NCBI RefSeq assembly: GCF_000719555.1
Contig: NZ_JOGX01000023.1
Coordinates: 1-64,000 of the forward strand
Length of the DNA stretch: 64,000 nt
DNA from: Streptomyces sp. NRRL F-5727
Lineage (GTDB): Bacteria > Actinomycetota > Actinomycetes > Streptomycetales > Streptomycetaceae
Reading direction: 5' to 3'
The first letter of the stretch is position 1, and every line of letters begins with the position of its first letter. Below the pieces are notes generated by a model, which saw only the letters and a list, made by a program, of their open reading frames with translations, had not been told where the DNA came from and did not search any database. The position numbers and the translations under genes were made by a program. This document shows, piece after piece, positions 50,211 to 59,100 of the stretch.

Positions 50211-50645
50211 ATGACCGACGCCGCACCCGGGGACCACGAGCCCGAGGGCAGCCAGCCCGAGGAGAGCCAGCCCAAGCCCTTGATCAAGAAGGCGCGCGAC
50301 TTCGCCAAGAGGCACAAGGGAAAGATCGTCATCGTGACGAGCATTGCTGCCGCCGGCGCCGTGGTGCTCTGGACCATCCTGGAGCAGCGCGCCGAGGCCC
50401 TGGCGAACACCGAGGAGTACGAGGACGCTTCGCAGGACGCCGAGAACATTGAGGTGAAGGAAAGCAGGGACGACTCTGCCTCCAGTAGGCCCCCGCGGAA
50501 CTCCCCTGTCGAGCACGACGTGCAGGGGCACGAGAGGACCCTTCGCGACGGGCGCATCATCGAGATCCCGCCGCACAAGCGGGGCGGCGCCAAGGACGAG
50601 AAAGCGGACCCTGGCGACGAGGATTCCGGCGAAGCTGCGGCGTGA
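50211..50645 (+). CDS. Single-pass membrane protein, 144 aa
   Basis: ATG 50211 has no clear ribosome binding site and may be read from a short or leaderless transcript; 50015-50210 holds no gene. The acidic N-terminus leads to a basic stretch (KPLIKKARDFAKRHKGK), one membrane helix (IVIVTSIAAAGAVVLWTIL, about 40-58) and a long, charged C-terminal domain (DRRG-type acidic end, GGAKDEKADPGDEDSGEAAA). The topology is probably N-in. It precedes the HEPN-like gene by 50 bp. Function is unknown. Confidence 0.7.
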   Translation: MTDAAPGDHEPEGSQPEESQPKPLIKKARDFAKRHKGKIVIVTSIAAAGAVVLWTILEQRAEALANTEEYEDASQDAENIEVKESRDDSASSRPPRNSPVEHDVQGHERTLRDGRIIEIPPHKRGGAKDEKADPGDEDSGEAAA

Positions 50646-50695
50646 CCGGCCACGCCGGAGAAACGGGGTGCACTGCCCCCAGGTGAGCGATCACC

Positions 50696-51226
50696 ATGAG
50701 GGACATGACGCTGGATCCGGAGAACCCCATACCCTCGCCCCTCGACCTGGAGAAGTCTGTCTTCGCAGCCTACGGGGGAGCCGTGGCCGCGATCTCGACT
50801 GTGGAGCGCAACCTGCACCTCGCGCTCGTGAATGAGCGCATCGCCCGGGCGCGGCAGGAAGGCAACACACTGGCTGACCCGTTCGGCAAGGCCGAGCGCG
50901 AGACCTTCAATGCCCTCGTCAAGAGGGTCGCCCCGCTGTGTGCCAGCGACTCCTCGCTGGCCGCCGACCTCGCCGTCGCGGTCAAGCGCCGCAACTACCT
51001 GGTCCACGACTTCTGGTACTACAAGGTATACGCCGCCCTCACCGAGGACGGCCAGAAGGCTCTGCTCACGGAACTGCGTCGTGACAACGCGGTCTTCGAG
51101 GACATCAACGAGCGGCTCGTCAAGGCCGTCGTCGACCCTGGCCTGGTGGCCCTCGGTGTCGACCCCGACTTCGGCAAGGTCGCGTTCATGGCGACCTTGA
51201 AGGCTTACGAAGAGGCGAGCGAGTAG
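50696..51226 (+). CDS. HEPN-like protein, 176 aa
   Basis: ATG 50696 is preceded by AGGTGA. The protein is helical with a KRRNYLVHDFWYYK segment in which Arg99 and His104 form an Rx4H motif, the catalytic signature of HEPN ribonucleases. A preceding ISTVERNLHLALVNERI helix and a following DGQKALLTELRRDNAVFEDIN helix fit a four-helix bundle. HEPN proteins often act as RNA-cutting toxins in abortive defence with an MNT or other partner. No MNT gene is visible, so the neighbouring membrane protein might be a partner, or this copy may have a different role. Confidence 0.62.
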   Translation: MRDMTLDPENPIPSPLDLEKSVFAAYGGAVAAISTVERNLHLALVNERIARARQEGNTLADPFGKAERETFNALVKRVAPLCASDSSLAADLAVAVKRRNYLVHDFWYYKVYAALTEDGQKALLTELRRDNAVFEDINERLVKAVVDPGLVALGVDPDFGKVAFMATLKAYEEASE

Positions 51227-51372
51227 CCTCTCGCCCGCCAGACGTGCGGGGGGCGTGCTCGGCGCGGCAGCGGAACGCTCATCCCGTGCCCGACGCTCGC
51301 ACTCCCCCTCGGTCGTCACCTGCGCGGGTGAACAGGTGGCGGCCCGGACCGCTCCTCGGTCACGATGTCCGG

Positions 51373-51699
51373 ATGCAGGATGACGAACCGCTGGAGGAGT
51401 GGGCTCGCCGGCGCGATGCACGCCAGGCCGCCTCGAAGGGCAGGCGGCGCGCGGTGCCGCTCGGTGACCGCCCTCATCGTGGGGCCCACGTGGACCCCGA
51501 CGCCCCGAGAGCGATCGAGGAGTGGACCGGTACCGAGTGGATGGTCGTCGGCGTCGTCGAGGACTTGGCCGCCGCGAAAGCCCTGCTGTATCCGCCGCCG
51601 CCCCTACAAGAGAAGCCCGCCGAGTGGGACCGGCCTGCCATGGGCAAGGGACGGGGCCGGCACCGGAAGCCGTCCTCAGCTGAGGACCGGGACCAGTAG
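51373..51699 (+). CDS. Uncharacterised 108-aa protein
   Basis: ATG 51373 opens MQDDEPLEEWARRRDARQAA. A basic N-terminal half (RRRAVPLGDRPHRGAH) and an EEWTGTEWMVVGVVEDLAAAKALLYPPPPLQ segment are visible. The ribosome binding site is weak and codon bias is modest. A competing frame spans 51365-51796 but is Arg/Ser-rich and less gene-like. Function is unknown. Confidence 0.5.
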   Translation: MQDDEPLEEWARRRDARQAASKGRRRAVPLGDRPHRGAHVDPDAPRAIEEWTGTEWMVVGVVEDLAAAKALLYPPPPLQEKPAEWDRPAMGKGRGRHRKPSSAEDRDQ

Positions 51700-51879
51700 G
51701 TCCGAGGTGTGTCCCGGTCTCGCGCCCCTCGCTCATCTCGAAGCTGCCTCCGATTCCTCCCCTGGCCTCGCTCGGCCGCAGCACCTGACCCTCTGATGCG
51801 GATAGCTCCGCGTTACGGTCGAAGCGACCTGCACGGCGCCGTTCCGGCGTCCGAGCCATCGCACCGAGGAGACCGACCG

Positions 51880-52296
51880 TTGGACACCGCCCCCCTGCCC
51901 ACCGACGGGAACCTTTTCTGGCAGGAGCGCCGGACCTGCTTCCTGACCACCCTCCGACCCGACGGCTCCCCGCACACCACCCCGGTCGGCGTCACCTACG
52001 ACCCCGAGACGCGGATCGCCCGCGTCATTACCGATGGCGGCAACAAGAAGGTCCGCAACGTCCGCGCCGCCCTGGCCGCCGGGGGCGAAGCCCGCGTCAA
52101 TGTGAGCCAAGCCGAAGGCCGGCGCTGGTCCACCCTCGAAGGCACCGCCGTCATCAAGGACGACCCCGCCGTCGTCGCCGACGCCGAGCGCCGGTACACC
52201 GAGCGGTACAAGACCCCGCGCGTGAACCCCAACCGGGTCGTCATCGAGATCACCGTCACCCGCGCCCTGGGACCCACCAAGCCGTCCGGCTGGTGA
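51880..52296 (+). CDS. PPOX-class F420-dependent oxidoreductase
   Basis: TTG 51880 lies behind GAGGAGA and gives 138 aa. LPTDGNLFWQERRTCFLTTLRPDGSPHTTPVGVTYD is the split-barrel flavin/F420 binding start of the PPOX family. GNKKVRNVRAALAAGGEARVNV and WSTLEGTAVIKDDPAVVADAERRYTERYK follow the usual layout. These enzymes use deazaflavin F420 (or FMN) to reduce small molecules. The gene lies next to repeat copy 4 and seems a single-gene cargo. Confidence 0.85.
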   Translation: MDTAPLPTDGNLFWQERRTCFLTTLRPDGSPHTTPVGVTYDPETRIARVITDGGNKKVRNVRAALAAGGEARVNVSQAEGRRWSTLEGTAVIKDDPAVVADAERRYTERYKTPRVNPNRVVIEITVTRALGPTKPSGW

Positions 52297-52317
52297 CTCC
52301 TTCCGGTCTCGGCGCGG

Positions 52318-52369
52318 GCGCAATATAGGCGAGGATCCCCGGTTTCGGAAACCGGGGATCCTGCGGAGG
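52318..52369 (+). repeat. 50-bp intergenic palindromic element, copy 4
   Basis: The perfect 12+1+12 inverted repeat is at 52335-52359, preceded by GCGCAATATAG and followed by a diverged right flank (CCTGCGGAGG). It sits 21 bp after the PPOX stop, between two convergent genes. It is the most diverged copy outside the palindrome. Confidence 0.85.
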
Positions 52370-52447
52370 ATGGACGACACCACCGCCACTTCCCCGCCCC
52401 TCCGTCGAAAGGCACCTCCACCACCGAGACCCCCGCCCCGCCACGTG

Positions 52448-53404
52448 CTACGCCGCGGCGTACGACAGCCGGAACAGCTCCAGTGCCCGCTCCATGTCCT
52501 TCTCCGTGCGCAGCTGGACCTCCAGGTCGCCCGTGCCGTGATGGCCAAGCCCGGTCACGTCCCGGGTGAAGCCCGGCACGAGTTCCACCGTGGCCGGCGC
52601 GACCTTGAGGTACACCAGCAGCTTGTCCTGCCGTCCCGTGACGCAGGCGAAGTTCCGCAGCCGCTGGTAGGCGTCGTACTGCTTGCGCTCGACCTTCGTC
52701 ACGCCCTCGCCCAGCCCGAGCAGCGTCTCGTCGACCACGGCCGCCAGCTCCGCCATGGCGTCGGTCCGCCGGCGCGGTGACGTTCCCCGTCCGCCGCGCG
52801 GGCTCTGCCGCCGCGTCCCGCTGCCCTGGGCAGCGACCGACGCGACCGTCTCCAGCGCGATGTGGTGCTCGCCCAGCATCGTGTAGCGCACGAGGTCGAT
52901 GGACCGCCGGTGCTCGCGTACCGCGTGCAGGTCGTAGCGCGTAAAGCCGCCGGCCACGCAGATCAGCCGGGGCGTGCTCCACAGAACACTGGCGGCTGCC
53001 GCCGGCCCGAGCCGCTCGCGGACCAGAGCCTCGAACTCCTCCCGGTGGTCCATCAGCCACGCCATGTAGAACAGGCCCTGCGACAGCACACCCGGGTCGG
53101 TCGCCCGCTTGTACTCAACGATCACCGGCGAGCCGTTCTCGTCCAGCCCGAGCGAGTCGATGCGCCCGCCATGGACCGGACCGGTGCTGTACTCGGTGGC
53201 CAGGAAGCGAACCCCGAGCATGGACTCCATCGCGCTCTCGACGAGCGCCTGCACATCGCCCTCAGCCTCAGCCAGCCACGGCGCTACCTCAGTCACGCCG
53301 TTCGTCGTGTCGAACAGTTTCAGGTACAGCCACCCCCACTCAGCGATTGCCAAGCGGGAACGCCGAAGAGGCGGAAGATTATTTCCTCGGAAGACCGCCC
53401 CCAT
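52448..53404 (-). CDS. PD-(D/E)xK nuclease with C-terminal DUF5655
   Basis: This protein of about 318 aa has a tentative start at ATG 53404; the ribosome binding site is weak. An N-terminal endonuclease domain, like NucS/DUF91 proteins, contains RIDSLGLDENGSPVIVEYKRA, in which Asp83, Glu97 and Lys99 give the D-ExK metal-dependent nuclease core, then GLFYMAWLMDHREEFEALV and RLICVAGGFTRYDLHAV. After a basic linker the C-terminal DUF5655 (VTKVERKQYDAYQRLRNFACVT, LVYLKV) appears. Such two-domain proteins are common near restriction systems. It is divergently transcribed from the XRE gene of the pPIWI-RE cassette. Confidence 0.82.
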   Translation of the reverse strand: MGAVFRGNNLPPLRRSRLAIAEWGWLYLKLFDTTNGVTEVAPWLAEAEGDVQALVESAMESMLGVRFLATEYSTGPVHGGRIDSLGLDENGSPVIVEYKRATDPGVLSQGLFYMAWLMDHREEFEALVRERLGPAAAASVLWSTPRLICVAGGFTRYDLHAVREHRRSIDLVRYTMLGEHHIALETVASVAAQGSGTRRQSPRGGRGTSPRRRTDAMAELAAVVDETLLGLGEGVTKVERKQYDAYQRLRNFACVTGRQDKLLVYLKVAPATVELVPGFTRDVTGLGHHGTGDLEVQLRTEKDMERALELFRLSYAAA

Positions 53405-53529
53405 GCCGCACCCCCGCTGCGGCGGCCCACCAGCGGTTCCTGGTGCCGTGGCGAGAGGGCGACGCCAAGCCCGCATGTTGCAGCGCGACGCTGGTTGCCA
53501 TGAAGACTTCGTTGCAGTTCTCTAGCAGT

Positions 53530-54765
53530 ATGCCGAGGCACCTGCTGTCCGTGGAGCACACGAAGATCCGCACTTTGCGCGAACAGGCTGGACTCACTAC
53601 GCAGATTCTTGCTGATCGCGTGGGAGTCACCCCTCGTGTGGTCGTGTACTGGGAAGAGGGCAGATACACACCCGAGGCCCGAAATGTTCGTCGACTCGCG
53701 GATGCACTCGGCTGCACCACTGCGGACCTCACAGGCACCCCAAGCGGGGCCGAGGAACTAATTGACCTCCGCTATGGAGCCGGCCTGACCGCGGAAGAAG
53801 TCGCCAGCCGTCTTCTCGTGACTCCAGTCGGTCGTGACCTGTTCGTCGATGCGCACAAGATCCGCAGTCTAGAGCGCGACCGTCGGGTCTCTGGCTGGAA
53901 CTGGAAGAAGCCGGAGCACACGGGCCGGCTCGTGCAGCAGCTAGCCGCCGTGTACGAGGTGCCGGTCCGGTTGGTGCTGGACGCATGGATGCGCACACGG
54001 CCCGCGGATGAGCCCCCGCGGCTGCCCGAGCGGGAGCGGCACGGCCCTCCGGAGTCGGCAGTCGAAGGCTGGGAGGGGTTGAATGATCGGCAGCGTTTGT
54101 ATCTGAGAGAAATCCTGCGGGATGACCGGATGACCGAGGCTGAGATGTGGATGCGCAGGCAGAACAGGGTGAGCGTTCCGCCGGCAAGGCAGTGGCGGAA
54201 GTTGCCGTTTGCCCTCGACGCGCCTGTAGAAGCGGTCGGCTATACGCGTCTGCAGGCGCGTCTGCGAAGCGCAGGTGTGCACGATCAAGGCGCTGGGGCG
54301 ACCCTCCACTCCCTGGAGCGGCTGCGGCTGATCAAGGTGGTCAAGGATCGCATGGAGGTTCCTGGGATTGGCGAGGTGGACCGGACCTTGGTGGAGATCA
54401 CGCGTCGCGGCCGGGCCTGGGCCCGGGCCGGGCTAGGCGAACCGGTTGAGCCCCCGCCGCCCGCACATCTTCTGTCCGAATGGCTGTGGGGCGTTCTGCT
54501 ACGTGTTGCCGCAGCCGACCCGAAGGGCCTCCACGAGAGCGACCTGACGGGCAAGTCGTTGTTCTATTTGGCGGTCGGCTATCGACCGAGGCGCCAAGCA
54601 CACCCCAGTCGAGGTTTCATCGAACTGCGGCCAGTGATGGCGCCAGGCGATACGCATGTCCTCGAGTACCGGTGGCACGTCACCACGCTGGGACGGCATC
54701 ACATTGGCGCCTACCTGCACATATACACGGAGATGTACCCGTGCGCGGCAACCTCGCCGCAGTGA
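53530..54765 (+). CDS. XRE-family DNA-binding protein, 411 aa
   Basis: The start is tentatively ATG 53530; ATG 53500 and GTG 53551 are alternatives, and none has a strong ribosome binding site. Residues about 10-60 are a Cro/CI-type helix-turn-helix: IRTLREQAGLTTQILADRVGVTPRVVVYWEEGRYTPEARNVRRLADALG. A second, diverged HTH-like part follows at about 77-150 (LTAEEVASRLLVTPVG). The C-terminal 250 residues are helical with a winged-helix look (RLQARLRSAGVHDQGAGATLHSLERLRLIKVV, VDRTLVEITRRGRAW). It lies 64 bp upstream of the REase gene, so it could regulate the pPIWI-RE operon. Codon use is less GC-extreme than the region to the left. Confidence 0.8.
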   Translation: MPRHLLSVEHTKIRTLREQAGLTTQILADRVGVTPRVVVYWEEGRYTPEARNVRRLADALGCTTADLTGTPSGAEELIDLRYGAGLTAEEVASRLLVTPVGRDLFVDAHKIRSLERDRRVSGWNWKKPEHTGRLVQQLAAVYEVPVRLVLDAWMRTRPADEPPRLPERERHGPPESAVEGWEGLNDRQRLYLREILRDDRMTEAEMWMRRQNRVSVPPARQWRKLPFALDAPVEAVGYTRLQARLRSAGVHDQGAGATLHSLERLRLIKVVKDRMEVPGIGEVDRTLVEITRRGRAWARAGLGEPVEPPPPAHLLSEWLWGVLLRVAAADPKGLHESDLTGKSLFYLAVGYRPRRQAHPSRGFIELRPVMAPGDTHVLEYRWHVTTLGRHHIGAYLHIYTEMYPCAATSPQ

Positions 54766-54829
54766 TCGTTTCAAGCGGCCTGATGCGTTTCGGGCCCGTT
54801 GTCAGACTCGTGCTCTACGGTCGTCTCTC

Positions 54830-56101
54830 GTGACGACACGAGTCGATGACGACGGCCTGACGTTCTCCCATTTCGAGGCGTTCCGCCTGATCAACTTCAC
54901 CTTCATCAAAGCCTGCCAGACGATCACAGCCCCGGATCTGAGCCCGCGGCACCGGGCCGAGAAGCTCATGCGTTACCACGGGGACCTGCTCGCTGCATAC
55001 GGCCCCGGAGTGCCGCTGTCGTTCGGCGAGTTCCGACGTAAGTTGCACGGGCCCGTCGAGGGACTTCTTCCACCGTGGTTGGACCGGTCCGGTTTCGACG
55101 ATCTCGCCTTCCCCGTCGTGGACTCTGAGGGTTGCGTTACCGGCAGCGCCTTCGATCTGCAGTGGGAGACTGCGCAGCTCCACCGAATCTTGCAACGGCT
55201 GAGGCGGATCGGGCGGATGCGGTTCACGGAGGAGCAGCTTCAGGACGAGATCGACCAAGATCAGATGTACGAGATCCTCAAGGGCCGCGGCGACGCTCAG
55301 TACGTCGTGGACCGCACCACGCTGGTGGAGTGCCCCGCTGGCACGGCCACAGAGCTGAACAAACGCGGCCTGCCCCTCAACGCGATCGGCTTCTACGAGC
55401 CAATCCCGTACCACGCCATCTACCGCACCTGGTGGTTCGGCTGCACGGTGTGCAAGTGGCCCATGAAGATCAGCAAGCGGATGAGCGCGGGCCGCGAGTA
55501 CTACCGCGTCGCCTGTCTTTACGGCCGTCACGCCGATACCGGTGCCAGCTTCGTGTTCCGGCCCACCTCCGGAGATGCACCACAGCTGCACCCCGACAGC
55601 CCCGACACCCCGGCACCGCACGAGGCAGCGCTCGCGCTGGAAACCACCGGTGCCGTACCGGAGGCGAAGCCGGTTGAGGGGCATCTGGCCCTCAAGCGCG
55701 GCGTGTGGCGCTACACCTGCGTCCCCGGCCTGCACGAGCTGCGTCTCCACGCCGTTCTGCGGGAGCGGTTGGCCGCCGCACTGCCAGATGTAAACGAAGC
55801 CGTCAGGCTCTGGCCGATGAGCGATACCTACGACCATCGCATTGAGGTCAAGGGCCCTGATGGGAGCACGCACGTCTTCACCGTGGATGTGAAGGACTAC
55901 ACCCATGGGCGCGTCCTGGCCGAGAGCCTGCACCGCAACGATGGCGACAAGGGCGGCGCCGAATGGCTCGTCGTTCCCGACCACCGGGCCGACCAGATCC
56001 CCCTGCTGACCGTAACCTGCCACAAGTACGGAATGAAGGCCGCAACCATGACCGACTTCGCCCAGATGGTCTGCCGGAGCGCTGGAGTGGCGTGGGTATG
56101 A
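54830..56101 (+). CDS. pPIWI-RE cassette REase-fold nuclease
   Basis: This 423-aa protein starts at GTG 54830. The N-terminal region (FSHFEAFRLINFTFIKACQTI, EFRRKLHGPVEGLLPPWL) would be the pPIWI_RE_Y type domain. A metal ribbon follows: GCTVCKWPM (Cys205, Cys208), YRVACLYGRHAD. The C-terminal domain is a restriction-endonuclease fold with DHRIEVKGPDGSTHVFTVDVKDY, where Asp353 and Lys355 form the DxK metal core, then WLVVPDHRADQIPLLTVTC. In the pPIWI-RE systems defined by Burroughs and colleagues, this nuclease works with a helicase and a PIWI protein against invading DNA. The stop overlaps the helicase start (ATGA). Confidence 0.8.
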   Translation: MTTRVDDDGLTFSHFEAFRLINFTFIKACQTITAPDLSPRHRAEKLMRYHGDLLAAYGPGVPLSFGEFRRKLHGPVEGLLPPWLDRSGFDDLAFPVVDSEGCVTGSAFDLQWETAQLHRILQRLRRIGRMRFTEEQLQDEIDQDQMYEILKGRGDAQYVVDRTTLVECPAGTATELNKRGLPLNAIGFYEPIPYHAIYRTWWFGCTVCKWPMKISKRMSAGREYYRVACLYGRHADTGASFVFRPTSGDAPQLHPDSPDTPAPHEAALALETTGAVPEAKPVEGHLALKRGVWRYTCVPGLHELRLHAVLRERLAAALPDVNEAVRLWPMSDTYDHRIEVKGPDGSTHVFTVDVKDYTHGRVLAESLHRNDGDKGGAEWLVVPDHRADQIPLLTVTCHKYGMKAATMTDFAQMVCRSAGVAWV

Positions 56102-59100
56102 GCCAGATGACCGTCAGGGACGCCTTCGTCCGCGCTGCGCTGGCCCTGGCCGCCCACTACTTCCCGCAGCAGGACGACGATGGCAAGCCGCTGGCCTCAT
56201 TCCGCCACGCAGCGTTCTTCGCCAGTTGCAAGCCCCAGGCGTGGGAGAGGTGGAGTGAACTGGGCGGTGAGGAACGGCTGCTCGTGGCTGAGGTGATGAA
56301 GGTCAGCCACCCCGACCTCGCCGACGAGAAGCGCTTCGCCTCCGCTGCGCGGATCCTCCTGGGCGCCATGAACATCGGCAACGAGGAGGACGAGGAGAGC
56401 ACCCTCCAGCTGTTCAAACTGGCCGGTGATCCTCTCACCGCCGCCGCGGCCTACCCCTTGTTGGGAGGGGACTACCTCGGCTACGCCAAGAGCATTCTGG
56501 CGCCTTTCCGGCGGCCGAGCAGCCGGCGCAAGCCTCACGAGTTCGCAGCGCCGGGCCAGACGTACGAGACGAGTGAACGCACCGACGGCAACGAGATTGT
56601 CCACGGCCGCGTCACCATCCCCCGCTTTCCCGCTTTCACCCAGCCCCTCGGCCACGACACGCTTCCCGCCCTGACCACCCGGCCCAGCCTCAGCACGGTC
56701 CGGGTCACCGTCCAGGAGCTGAAGGACATCGCGCAGCTCTTGGACACTCAGTACGAGGGCACGGAGGCAGGCCCCTGGCTGTACAAGGTACTGACAGGTC
56801 TGCTTGACCGGGTCAAAGCCCGCGACACCGACACCGTCGACGTACTGGATTTGCTGGCCGGCCGGACCCATATCTTCCACGCACCCACCGGAACCGGAAA
56901 GTCTGTGCTGGTGCGGCTCCTGGGCTCGTGGGCCGCGCTCAACAACTATCGTGTGACCCTACTCGTTCCCGATGTCAAGGCCACCCTCGCCTCCGTCTGG
57001 GACATCAGCCGCGACCTCGAGATCCTGCACCGGGCGAAGAAGACGGACCACTTGGCGACATGTGCCCCGCTGATGTCGCCGTCCTCCCGTCACGAGCGGG
57101 CCCTGAAGCATGCGGCCCTGGTCAAGGAGGATCCCGACGCGCCTGGTGAATGGGGTAAGCGAGGGCTCCGTGACGTCGACCACCTCGCCTACGGGTGCGC
57201 ACAACAGCACTGGCTGGACTCAGCTGGCGTCTACCGTCCCGGCAAGGAGAACTGCCTGAGCCTGCGCGGTGGCGGCGAGATGCTCGCATGTCCCTGGATC
57301 CCGACCTGTGGCAAGTTCACCCCCGCCTACCAGGCCGCTGACGCCACCGTGATCGTCACCAACCACCACAACTTCATCCAGGGCACCATGCGCGTGGGCA
57401 TTCAGATCGATGGCCGCCCGGTCCGCTCCGTCACCGTCCGCGAGTTCGTGCTCCGCGCCAGCGACTTCGTCATCATCGACGAGATCGACGCCTTCCAGGC
57501 CGTGGCCGTCGACCGCTGCGCCTCCACGGTCGACCTGCACTCCCGACGGCCGTGGACCGCAGAACCGCAGGTCCTCGACACTGCAGCCAAGCACCTTCCT
57601 CTGCGCTTCGAGGACCAACTCATCGAGCCAGTCAGCCACGTCCGGCTCATGGCCGAGTCGTTGCTGACCGGCCTTTGCACCAAAGCATTCCGCCTCAACC
57701 ACCACGACGACGCACGGGTGTCGAGGTTGCGGCACGAGTACGACTACGAGGGGTGGCGCCTTCCCCGCTCCAAGGACCGCGAGCTCATCAGCCTCCTGTT
57801 CCCCGAGTACCAGGTCAGCGATGGACAGCCGATCCCCGCCGAAGCTATTCACCGACTGAACGCTCTCGTGCCGGCTCCCGACCTCGGCGAGGACGACGAG
57901 ACGATCCCCGACCCCATGCTTCTGGCCCCCGAATGGGAGCGGGTCAACAGCATCCTGGGAGCAGTTGTGTCGCCGCGCGGCATCAACCAGCGAGATGCCA
58001 TCAAGCTCCGGCTCCACGAAGCGCTCGCTCCGATGATCAACGACGGCCGCACACGCAACCGGGCCATCGACCACCTCCTCATCCGCACCCTGATGAGCGA
58101 ACTGGACGTATCACTCGCCGTTCTGCGCGACACCGCCCAGTCTCTTCGCCACTCTGGACTACTCACGGCCAACCGCATCATCGATGCGATGCGCCCCGGC
58201 GGCGTCGCCGACGTACTTCCCCACGGAACGATCGGCAGGCCGATCAACGGCTACCGGGTCACTGGGATGAAGAACCCGGAGAAGGACGCCAAGCTCTCCA
58301 CCCAGCACATGGCCGGCGACCCGCACACCTACGTGTCGGAACTCGGCGGGCTGGTCTCGCTGCTCACGGCCGGCGTGGAGCGGCCCGTCTTCGGGCTCTC
58401 TGCCACGGCGTACTTCCCCCAGGCGGTCAAGGAACACGTCCACGCGCCTGTGATGTGGTGGATGACCGACGCCCAGGAAGAGTCCATCCTGGTCGAGTCC
58501 TCGGCCGTCACCTACGGCTCCAGCCACCGTAAGGCTGGAGAACGCATCCAGATTGCCGGCCAGTTCCCCGCCGACAAGCCCGAAGCCTTGCGCGAAATCG
58601 GCGAACGCTTGTACGTGACGCAGCTATCCAGGAAACTCGCACGGCTGGCCAAGTCGGACTCGACCCGCGCCCGGGTGATCCTTACGGCCAACAGCTACGA
58701 GCAGTGCGGTCACATCGCCACCGGCCTCGCCAAGGCAAAAGGGCTTTCCCACCGCGTGTGTGTCCTCGTTCGAGAGGAAGACCGCCTCAGCAACGTCCGT
58801 CACCTTCCCGATCCGTCTCTGGTGCGCCGCATCACCGTCGAAGAGGTGGAGGATTTCCCCCAATTCGGCGACATCCTCATCGCCCCGCTGGCTAACATCG
58901 CCAGAGGACTGAACATCGTCGTCAATCTCCGCTCAGCCATCCACTCCATCTACCTGTGCGTGAGGCCCCCGCTGATCATCGATGACCCCACCTGGATGTA
59001 TGGCAGCGTCAATGCAGCAGGCATCAACTCACTCCCCCTGCACGGCGCTTCGGACCCGGTGCAGGCTCTCCAAGCGGCCCGGACCGCATCACGCGAACAC

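Noticed and set aside
51365..51796. 143-aa plus-strand frame overlapping the 108-aa gene
   Set aside because: It is rich in Arg/Ser/Pro with no domain-like pattern; the frame starting at ATG 51373 has more protein-like composition.
9511..52369. The four palindromes as a CRISPR array or as integron attC sites
   Set aside because: Copies are 4 to 24 kb apart with no regular spacers, no cas genes and no integron integrase; the flanks do not show attC R/L box structure.
9511..52369. The palindromes as insertion-sequence inverted ends
   Set aside because: Each copy is itself a complete palindrome, no transposase gene is present, and no target duplications were seen.
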